From: Moraxellaceae bacterium
Lineage (GTDB): Bacteria > Pseudomonadota > Gammaproteobacteria > Pseudomonadales > Ketobacteraceae
Assembly: GCA_002402125.1 (NCBI GenBank)
Contig: NVVG01000273.1
Span: 1-8,447 of the forward strand
DNA: 8,447 bases
Reading direction: 5' to 3'
Positions 1 through 6,075 of the stretch are shown piece after piece. A model generated the notes under the pieces. That model ran no database searches. It had not been told where the DNA came from and was given only the letters and a program-made list of their open reading frames with translations. Each line of letters starts with the position of its first letter. The first letter of the stretch is position 1. The position numbers and the translations under genes are program-made.

Positions 1-872
1 CCGTTATCCATGGCATAGTTAACCATCGCTAGGTAACCAGTTGCTTCTACATCTTTGCCAGCTTCTCCTGCGTCCACAGCCGTGCCAACAGCTGCACCAG
101 CGTTAGTTGATGAGTTGCCTTCAAGTGCAAAGGTGAAACCGCTTATAGCATAGCTAGCCCAAACGTTAATGAGCGTTGTTGTTTCATCAACGTCATCATT
201 ATGATCTGTCATATAAAACGCTTTAACGGTTAAGTTTTCAATGGGGCGAACAGCAAACATGAGCTCAACACCCCTTTTGCTGTTTTCACCACGATCTTCA
301 CCTTCCAGATCACCTAGACCGTTAACCAAGGATACTGCCGCATCAAACATATCGGCTGTGTAAAGTGCCGATACACCTTGCTGGTAAGCGCCATAGAAGT
401 ATTTTCCGTAACCAGTACCTGAATACTGCATTAATCCTGTTGGGTCTTCTGTTTCCCAACCGGAGTAACTTAGAAAACGACCGGCCTTTACGCTAACACC
501 GTCCATCACGCCATAGGTGAAATAAGCCTGTTCAATATCAACTTCTTCGCCATCGTCACCGCCGTTATCTTGATACTCAAGATCAACCACTGCAGATAGC
601 TTGTCATCAAAGCTATATAAGAAGTTCATTTCAAATTGGTCCAATCCCATTGAGCTTTCTATACCGTCTTTTGTAGGATCTGTAGAATCAGTATCTGTAT
701 GGGTGTAAGACATATCAATAAAGCCTTTCACGCTGAGCTTTTCATTCAGTTGAATGCCATCAGCTTGGGCCAAGCCAGGAACGGCTACCGCGAGACTAGC
801 AATACCAACAGTTACGCCTGATTTACACAATGAGCGTAGTCCGCCCCCTACTCGCTTAGAAAATGTCATCAT
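1..872 (-). CDS. Outer-membrane beta-barrel porin-like protein, partial (C-terminus outside window)
   Basis: The first 290 codons are present without a stop, so the 3' part lies beyond the left edge. The protein begins with a classic export signal: a basic stretch (SKRVGGGLRSLCKSG), a hydrophobic core (VTVGIASLAVAVPGLA) and a probable cleavage site after AQA near residue 36. The mature part alternates polar and hydrophobic residues as in outer-membrane strands (KGFIDMSYTHTDTD; QFEMNFLYSFDDKLSAVVDL), with an acidic loop GGDDGEEVD. The segment VKAGRFLSYSGWETEDP followed by GLMQYS resembles the OmpL-like Bbp2 porin family (putative beta-barrel porin-2); this is recognition by eye, not a search. 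The likely role is passive uptake of a small solute across the outer membrane. It is transcribed divergently from the sensor kinase at 1057, so it may be a target of that system. Start: tandem ATG ATG at 872 and 869 behind AAGGGGGA; the second ATG has slightly better spacing. Confidence 0.85.
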   Translation of the reverse strand, partial: MMTFSKRVGGGLRSLCKSGVTVGIASLAVAVPGLAQADGIQLNEKLSVKGFIDMSYTHTDTDSTDPTKDGIESSMGLDQFEMNFLYSFDDKLSAVVDLEYQDNGGDDGEEVDIEQAYFTYGVMDGVSVKAGRFLSYSGWETEDPTGLMQYSGTGYGKYFYGAYQQGVSALYTADMFDAAVSLVNGLGDLEGEDRGENSKRGVELMFAVRPIENLTVKAFYMTDHNDDVDETTTLINVWASYAISGFTFALEGNSSTNAGAAVGTAVDAGEAGKDVEATGYLAMVNYAMDN

Positions 873-876
873 TAAT

Positions 877-884
877 TCCCCCTT
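877..884 (-). promoter_or_regulatory. Ribosome binding site of the porin-like gene
   Basis: Minus-strand AAGGGGGA lies 5 nt (from the last G) before the first ATG at 872 and 8 nt before the second ATG at 869. It is a strong Shine-Dalgarno sequence, in contrast to the divergent kinase gene, which has none. This suggests the porin is translated abundantly. The tandem ATGs leave the exact first residue open by one codon. Confidence 0.75.
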
Positions 885-958
885 ATTTGGATAGTTTTCT
901 GACAGGGCATTATTGAGAAATACCGCAACGTAAGCTATTCGTTCATTAACGCAAGCAC

Positions 959-976
959 CTACGTCATTTGACGTAG
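959..976. promoter_or_regulatory. Perfect palindrome CTACGTCA-TT-TGACGTAG, candidate operator
   Basis: Two 8-bp arms match perfectly around a 2-bp spacer in the divergent control region, about 87 bp upstream of the porin start and about 64 bp upstream of the kinase -35 box. An arm pair of this quality in a roughly 180-bp spacer is unlikely to be chance, and its symmetry suits a dimeric DNA-binding protein. A NarL/LuxR-type regulator binding a two-fold site fits the response regulator at 4511, but no direct evidence ties the two. There is no U-tract after it in either direction, so a terminator is unlikely. Confidence 0.55.
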
Positions 977-986
977 TAAACATGTA

Positions 987-1003
987 GTTAACACGCGGTT
1001 AAC
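987..1003. promoter_or_regulatory. Paired GTTAAC half-sites one helical turn apart
   Basis: GTTAAC occurs at 987-992 and 998-1003, an 11-bp period, so both face the same side of the helix. Each is itself a palindrome, so the block GTTAAC-ACGCG-GTTAAC reads as both a direct and an inverted repeat. It ends 1 bp before the proposed -35 box of the kinase gene, a usual place for an activator or autoregulator. The regulator is unknown. Confidence 0.4.
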
Positions 1004-1004
1004 T

Positions 1005-1033
1005 TATACAGGCCAGGCAGTCGCTGATATAAT
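1005..1033 (+). promoter_or_regulatory. Sigma-70 type extended -10 promoter for the kinase-regulator genes
   Basis: A consensus -10 TATAAT at 1028-1033 is preceded by TGA (1025-1027), giving an extended -10 (TGnTATAAT). A weak -35 TATACA (4 of 6 matches to TTGACA) sits at 1005-1010, 17 bp upstream. Transcription should start near 1040, leaving a leader of only about 17 nt before the ATG at 1057. An extended -10 can compensate for the poor -35. The GTTAAC pair directly upstream could modulate it. Confidence 0.6.
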
Positions 1034-1056
1034 AACCTCCCATTTCCACTCTACTG

Positions 1057-4000
1057 ATGGTTAAACCACCAACAATGCGCCCCACACAACAAATCTTTCG
1101 CGTTCGCCGCCAATACAACCAATGGGTCGCCAACCAAACCCTAGAGGACTACGCTCTACGGTTTACCGCCAAGAAGGCGCGCCGCTGGAGCGCGGAGCTG
1201 GTTGCAATGACCGCGCTCGGCGCCACCGCCTTCCTGGTATTAGAAGCCATTGGCGGCACAATCACCCTCAATTACGGCTTTACTAATGCCGTTGTGGCCA
1301 TGCTAACGGTAGGCGCGGTAATTTTTGTTACCGGCTTCCCCATCAGTTATTACGCGGCAAAACATGGTGTGGATATTGACTTGTTGACCCGAGGCGCCGG
1401 GTTTGGTTATCTAGGCTCAACCATTACCTCCCTTATTTATGCTACCTTCACCTTTATCTTTTTTGCGTTGGAAGCCGCGATCTTAGCAATGGCATTAAAA
1501 GCCTTGTTTGGAATCCCCCTCAGCATTGGTTATATCATCTGCGCCGTTGCAGTTATCCCCATCGTGACCCACGGCATCACCTTTATCAGCAAATTTCAGG
1601 TAGGCACACAACCCTTTTGGTTGGCATTGCAATGTTCAGCACTGTTTGCCGTCATGTATTTTGAGGCTGACAAACTGGCTGACTGGAGAGACTTCCAGGG
1701 AATCAGCGCTATCGGTGATGCTCCTCTCAACAACAGCGGCTTTAATTTATTAAGTTTTGGTGCTGCGGCATCCATCTTATTCGCCATGACCGCACAAATT
1801 GGCGAACAGGTAGATTACTTACGCTTTTTACCACCCAAGGAAAAAACCTCTTCGTTTCGATGGTGGGCTTCATTAATTCTTGCTGGGCCTGGCTGGATCT
1901 TTATCGGCATCATAAAGATGTTATTAGGATCCTTTCTTGCCTACCTAGCGTTTAGTCGAGGTGCTTCAGTAGATATCGCCACTGATCCAACCCAAATGTA
2001 TCAAACCGTGTTTAGCTACCTCACTCATTCACCCACTGCTCCACTGATACTTGCAGTGTTGATGGTGATTATTTCTCAAATGAAAATCAATGTCACCAAT
2101 GCCTATGCCGGTTCCATTGCCTGGTCGAATTTTTTTTCGCGTTTAACCCACAATCACCCAGGAAGAGTGGTGTGGTTAATATTCAACGTGACCATTGCTT
2201 TATTATTAATGGAACTGGGAATCTATCGCGCATTAGAGAACATCTTGGGTATGTTTGCTATTGTCGCAGTAAGTTGGGTGGGGTCTATATCTGCCGATCT
2301 ATTGATTAATAAGCCATTAGGATTAAGTCCTCCAGGTCTTGAATTCAAACGCGCACACCTTTACGACATAAATCCCGTTGGCGTTGGATCAATGATCATT
2401 GCTTCCATTGTGGGGATACTGTGCTACTTAAATATCTTTGGCGAAACCCTACAAGCGTTAGCGCATTTTGTTACCTTGGCGTGCACCTATTTCCTGGTGC
2501 CACTCATTGCCTATATCACCAAAGGAAAATACTACATTGCGCGTGAATCCGGTCTTGACCAGAACGTTTCAGAGTATCAATGCTGCATTTGCGAAAATCA
2601 TTTCGAACAAGAAGATATGAGCCACTGCCCCGCCTACCAGGGTCCGATATGTTCGTTATGCTGCACTTTAGACGGCCGCTGCCGCGATAGCTGCAAACCC
2701 GATGCTCGGTTTTCACAGCAAATCACCGTTTTTTTGAACACCTTTTTACCGCAATCAATCGTTGCTATCATCAATTCCCGTTTAGGTCGTTTTACCCTAC
2801 TAGTCACCGCTATCGCTATTGCTAATGCGGGACTACTGTCACTAATTTATTACCATATCGACCCCAGAGAAATAGCCTTTGCCCTTATTCTGCAAAATTT
2901 ATTATGGGTACTGTATTTTTTATTGATGATCATCTTTGGCGTTCTAGCATGGCTTTTTCTACTCTCCCATGAAAGCCGAGTGGTTGCGCAAGAAGAGAGT
3001 AATAACCAAACCCATCGTTTAATACAAGAAATTGAAGCTCATAAGGAAACCGACCAAGCGCTGCAAGATGCAAAAGAAATAGCAGAATCCGCTAACCGGG
3101 CCAAAAGCCGATACCTAACCGGTATCAGCCATGAACTAAGAACCCCACTACAATCCATTTTAGGTTATGCACAACTGCTTAGCCGAGACAACAGTATTCC
3201 CCAATCACGCAAGGAATCTATCGCGATTATGCAACGTAGTGGTGAGTACTTGGCGGATCTTATTGAAGGTTTATTGGACATATCCAGAATAGAAGCCGGC
3301 CGCATCGATATTCGCCGAGATCAAGTCGATCTTCACGAATTGCTATCACAAATGGTGCACATGTTTGGTCAACAAGCAGAAGCGAAGTCTATAGTATTTA
3401 ATTACCAATGCATTAACCCATTGCCTCAATACGTCATCGCCGATGAAAAGCGGCTGCGCCAAATACTTCTCAATCTGTTATCCAACGCCATTAAATTTAC
3501 CACACAGGGCAGCGTAAGCTTTACTGTTCGTTATAGAAATCAAGTTGCCGAGTTCTGTGTGACTGATACGGGCATTGGCATCAACCCAAGCGACATGGAT
3601 CGTATCTTCAGCCCCTTTGAACGCATAATAAGTCCCAATGCCCCTTCGGTGCCGGGTACCGGTTTAGGCCTCACCATTGTGCGTTTACTTTGCGAAATAA
3701 TGGGCGGTGATATTAACGCTACCAGCACACCCGGTAAAGGCAGCTGTTTTAAAGTAATGTTGATGCTGTCTCGGGTAGACAATCCTCAAAACCTTGTACC
3801 CAAGCAATTACCAATCGTAGGTTTTGAAGGCGAACGAAAAACCGTATTGGTGGTTGATGATGAAACCAATCACCGCCGCTTAATCGATGATTTACTGACC
3901 CCCATTGGTTTCACGGTATTGGAAGCTCAAGATGCCAAGACTTGCTTAGCGATGATAGATAAAAACCAACCTAGCGGGCTGCAACCGGATATCTTTCTGA

Positions 4001-4521
4001 TCGATGTTTCAATGCCTGATATGAATGGATTAGATCTTGCGCAAATATTGAGAGAGCAAAATATTACCACACCGATCATTATGATCTCGGCCGATGCTCA
4101 CGAACTGCATACCGACGACAACAGCAAAACGGCCCATGATGCCTATATGGTAAAACCCATTAAGCTCTTGAGTTTGCAGGAACAACTCGCTAAATTCCTG
4201 GATATCACTTGGTGTTATGAAAGCCCGAACCCAAAATCCAACCGAATAAATACCCCCGCAAATAAAACCCTCACTATACCAGATCACCCCGCCTTCTCTG
4301 AGCTAAGTACCTATGCTGAAATAGGTTACGCCAAAGGTTTTCGAGAGAAACTGCAACAGATTGAATCCCTAATAGAAGTAGGGGAAATCAAAGGTGTCGA
4401 GCCCGCCCTAATAACGCTATTAAATAAGCTTTACAAGCAAATGCGTTTCAGCGAAGCTGTTGAGCTATTGTCACCAAAGGCAAACCCCACGATTATTAAG
4501 CAGAATAACAATGAGCACTGA
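1057..4521 (+). CDS. NCS1-transporter-fused hybrid sensor histidine kinase/response regulator
   Basis: This is an inner-membrane hybrid kinase of 1154 aa. Residues 45-488 form about 12 hydrophobic helices resembling NCS1 permeases (nucleobase:cation symporter-1/CodB-like; note EDYALRFTAKKARRW before helix 1). A cysteine cluster at 509-546 follows, then two further membrane helices (about 579-601 and 608-637) and a coiled coil (640-685). HisKA has the H-box SHELRTP with phospho-acceptor H692. The ATPase has an N-box (N806, N810), G1 DTGIGI (837-842) and G2 GTGLGL (867-872). The receiver (929-1047) has D934/D935, phospho-acceptor D983, S1011 and K1033. A helical tail (1075-1140) ends the protein. 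All catalytic residues are intact, so it should be active. The architecture parallels CbrA and CrbS/MxtR, which carry SLC5 modules instead. It may sense, and perhaps transport, its solute; the ligand is unknown. Its end overlaps the regulator gene. The start has no Shine-Dalgarno; Met7 (1075) is an alternative. Confidence 0.93.
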   Translation: MVKPPTMRPTQQIFRVRRQYNQWVANQTLEDYALRFTAKKARRWSAELVAMTALGATAFLVLEAIGGTITLNYGFTNAVVAMLTVGAVIFVTGFPISYYAAKHGVDIDLLTRGAGFGYLGSTITSLIYATFTFIFFALEAAILAMALKALFGIPLSIGYIICAVAVIPIVTHGITFISKFQVGTQPFWLALQCSALFAVMYFEADKLADWRDFQGISAIGDAPLNNSGFNLLSFGAAASILFAMTAQIGEQVDYLRFLPPKEKTSSFRWWASLILAGPGWIFIGIIKMLLGSFLAYLAFSRGASVDIATDPTQMYQTVFSYLTHSPTAPLILAVLMVIISQMKINVTNAYAGSIAWSNFFSRLTHNHPGRVVWLIFNVTIALLLMELGIYRALENILGMFAIVAVSWVGSISADLLINKPLGLSPPGLEFKRAHLYDINPVGVGSMIIASIVGILCYLNIFGETLQALAHFVTLACTYFLVPLIAYITKGKYYIARESGLDQNVSEYQCCICENHFEQEDMSHCPAYQGPICSLCCTLDGRCRDSCKPDARFSQQITVFLNTFLPQSIVAIINSRLGRFTLLVTAIAIANAGLLSLIYYHIDPREIAFALILQNLLWVLYFLLMIIFGVLAWLFLLSHESRVVAQEESNNQTHRLIQEIEAHKETDQALQDAKEIAESANRAKSRYLTGISHELRTPLQSILGYAQLLSRDNSIPQSRKESIAIMQRSGEYLADLIEGLLDISRIEAGRIDIRRDQVDLHELLSQMVHMFGQQAEAKSIVFNYQCINPLPQYVIADEKRLRQILLNLLSNAIKFTTQGSVSFTVRYRNQVAEFCVTDTGIGINPSDMDRIFSPFERIISPNAPSVPGTGLGLTIVRLLCEIMGGDINATSTPGKGSCFKVMLMLSRVDNPQNLVPKQLPIVGFEGERKTVLVVDDETNHRRLIDDLLTPIGFTVLEAQDAKTCLAMIDKNQPSGLQPDIFLIDVSMPDMNGLDLAQILREQNITTPIIMISADAHELHTDDNSKTAHDAYMVKPIKLLSLQEQLAKFLDITWCYESPNPKSNRINTPANKTLTIPDHPAFSELSTYAEIGYAKGFREKLQQIESLIEVGEIKGVEPALITLLNKLYKQMRFSEAVELLSPKANPTIIKQNNNEH
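2581..2694 (+). other. Cysteine-rich cluster within the hybrid kinase (residues 509-546)
   Basis: Nine cysteines fall in 38 residues: C509, C510, C512, C524, C532, C535, C536, C542 and C546, with H515 and H523 nearby. The spacing C-x2-C-x11-C-x7-C-x2-C-x6-C-x3-C resembles a zinc-binding treble-clef or cross-brace fold, though an iron-sulfur or thiol-redox centre is possible. It lies in the loop between the last transporter helix (ending near 488) and the extra membrane pair. By the expected topology of NCS1 proteins this loop is probably cytoplasmic. It could transmit transporter conformation to the kinase, or add a redox or metal input. Confidence 0.7.
4511..4521 (+). promoter_or_regulatory. 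Stop/start overlap coupling kinase and regulator
   Basis: The regulator's ATG (4511-4513) lies inside the last codons of the kinase, whose TGA is at 4519-4521, an 11-nt overlap. No clear Shine-Dalgarno stands before this ATG, so ribosomes finishing the kinase probably re-initiate here. Such coupling is common for cognate kinase-regulator pairs and keeps their ratio fixed. It is also the main reason for preferring this start to an in-frame TTG at 4460. Confidence 0.65.
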
Positions 4522-5425
4522 AACCGCCGCCACTAGCGACGTAGTACTGGTCGTAGACGACTCCCCTGAAGCCCTGAGCATGTTAAATGATGCTTTGGAA
4601 CAGGCGGGATTAACGGTATTAATTGCTCTTGAAGGGAAACAGGCCATTAACATTGCGCAAAAAATGGTGCCTGACATTATTGTGCTAGACGCCATCATGC
4701 CAAATCTAGACGGCTTCGAAACCTGCCGACAAATGAAAGCTGACCCTCGCCTTGCCGATATCCCGGTGATTTTTATGACCGGTCTCAGTGATACCGACAG
4801 CATTGTTAAAGGGCTAGAGGCCGGTGGGGTTGATTACCTGACCAAACCCTTTACCCCCGATGAATTGGTCGCAAGAATGCGCGTGCACCTCTCCAACGCC
4901 CGCCTCACTAGTAGTGCTCACAGCGCATTGGACACCACAGGCCAACATCTATTCACCGTGGATGAACAGGCACAAATACGTTGGGCCACACCACAGACCA
5001 AAAAACTTTTTGCGCTGGCAAAGGTCACTGAACAGTGGCAGCAACAGCAGCTGGCAGAGCAACTACAGCATTGGTTACAACATCAGCCTAAGCCGGGTCA
5101 GAAAATAAAACTGACCGGTCTAGAGCACCCGTTAGAGGTACGCCTAATTGAACAGGTAAGCCAACAAGAAGTCCTGTTAAAATTATTTGACGCACTAGCC
5201 CCCAGTGGCGCAGAAAAACTAAGAATATCGCTGCCAATCACCGATCGCGAGTCCGATGTACTGTATTGGATAGGCAACGGCAAAACTAACCGAGAAATCG
5301 GCCAAATTCTCGAGACTAGTCCACGCACGGTTAACAAACATTTAGAGCAAATTTTTAAAAAATTGGAGGTTGATAATCGCACATCAGCCGCGGCTATTTC
5401 CATACGATTACTGGCAGATGTTTGA
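4511..5425 (+). CDS. Response regulator, REC / PAS-like / LuxR-type HTH
   Basis: This is a 304-aa cytoplasmic DNA-binding response regulator, the probable output of the overlapping kinase. The receiver domain (about 10-128) has the acidic pair D16/D17, phospho-acceptor D60 (VLDAIMPNLDG), T90 and K112 (YLTKPF). Residues about 144-228 (LFTVDEQAQIRWATPQTKKLF, and then a Gln-rich stretch QWQQQQLAEQLQHWLQHQ) look like a small, degenerate PAS-type domain; this is an inference from pattern. A NarL/LuxR/GerE helix-turn-helix fills 240-302 (TDRESDVLYWIGNGKTNREI; recognition helix about SPRTVNKHLEQIFKKL). At 304 aa it is longer than ordinary NarL-type regulators (about 210-220 aa) because of the middle domain. 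Candidate sites are the palindrome and GTTAAC repeats between the kinase and porin genes. The start was chosen at ATG 4511; the frame stays open to TTG 4460, but the added residues do not resemble a REC domain. Confidence 0.92.
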   Translation: MSTETAATSDVVLVVDDSPEALSMLNDALEQAGLTVLIALEGKQAINIAQKMVPDIIVLDAIMPNLDGFETCRQMKADPRLADIPVIFMTGLSDTDSIVKGLEAGGVDYLTKPFTPDELVARMRVHLSNARLTSSAHSALDTTGQHLFTVDEQAQIRWATPQTKKLFALAKVTEQWQQQQLAEQLQHWLQHQPKPGQKIKLTGLEHPLEVRLIEQVSQQEVLLKLFDALAPSGAEKLRISLPITDRESDVLYWIGNGKTNREIGQILETSPRTVNKHLEQIFKKLEVDNRTSAAAISIRLLADV

Positions 5426-5501
5426 TCTCACCAATCATCATTAATTGAGTACTCTACTGCTCTTCGACAACAAGACCTCAACGAAATATGCAAATACAGA
5501 T

Positions 5502-5505
5502 AGGA
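5502..5505 (+). promoter_or_regulatory. Ribosome binding site of the DUF924 gene
   Basis: AGGA lies 7 nt before the ATG at 5513, good Shine-Dalgarno spacing. It supports this start and gives this gene its own translation signal, although it may share the transcript of the kinase-regulator pair. Confidence 0.6.
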
Positions 5506-5512
5506 ATACGAC

Positions 5513-6049
5513 ATGTACCTGCAGGTTTTAGCATTTTGGTTTGAAGAAATCACACCGGCCCAACGCTGGGTAAAAGATGAATCATTTGATCAACTTATAT
5601 TGGATCGTTTCTCAACGCTACATACCCAAGCATCTCAGTGCGAACTGTATGAATGGCGCAAGACCGCCAAAGGCAGGTTGGCGGAAATTATCGTATTGGA
5701 TCAATTCTCCAGGAATATGTTTAGGAACTCGCCACAATCGTTTGCTTATGACTCATTAGCTTTGGCGCTGTCCCAAGAGGCGATTGCACTAAAAGCCGAA
5801 GCAGAATTAACAGCGGAAGAAAGAAGTTTTCTTTATATGCCATTTATGCATAGTGAGTCATTAGCGATTCATCAAATAGCCACCACATTATTTGAAGAAA
5901 ATGGCATTGAATCAAATTACCACTATGAAATTCGACACAAAGAAATCATTGAACGCTTTGGTCGTTACCCCCATAGAAACAAAATATTGGGTAGGGAATC
6001 TACCGAAGAGGAAATTCAATTTTTGATGGAACCTGGATCTGGATTTTAG
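5513..6049 (+). CDS. DUF924 family protein
   Basis: This 178-aa protein is probably soluble and cytoplasmic, with no signal peptide or membrane segment. It matches the family's conserved pattern from end to end: FWFEE near the start (8-12), KDESFDQLILDRF (21-33), GRLAEIIVLDQFSRNMFR (54-71), a YMPFMHSESL block (108-117) and the C-terminal signature RFGRYPHRNKILGR followed by STEEE (148-167). The length is usual for the family. DUF924 proteins are all-helical with TPR-like folds and no established biochemical role, so no function is assigned. The gene follows the response regulator by 87 bp in the same direction with no terminator visible, so it may be co-transcribed, but nothing links it mechanistically. 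It ends 26 bp from the convergent TonB receptor gene. Confidence 0.92.
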   Translation: MYLQVLAFWFEEITPAQRWVKDESFDQLILDRFSTLHTQASQCELYEWRKTAKGRLAEIIVLDQFSRNMFRNSPQSFAYDSLALALSQEAIALKAEAELTAEERSFLYMPFMHSESLAIHQIATTLFEENGIESNYHYEIRHKEIIERFGRYPHRNKILGRESTEEEIQFLMEPGSGF

Positions 6050-6075
6050 CGATTCCCTAAAGCAACTAAAACCAA

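Noticed and set aside
1596..4287. Several 60-85 codon frames on the minus strand within the kinase gene
   Set aside because: They lie opposite a long gene with intact conserved motifs, show no family pattern and no ribosome sites; they are shadows of the kinase reading frame.
4460..4510. In-frame TTG start extending the response regulator by 17 residues
   Set aside because: The extra residues (MSYCHQRQTPRLL…) do not belong to a receiver domain, and ATG 4511 gives the normal REC beginning and a typical stop/start overlap.
5026..5090. Gln-rich CAG/CAA run in the regulator as a nucleotide repeat
   Set aside because: The codons are mixed and interrupted, so it is a protein composition feature and not a tandem repeat.
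5447..5454. GAGTACTC palindrome after the response regulator
   Set aside because: Eight bases with no loop and no T-tract; too short for a terminator and not exceptional by chance.
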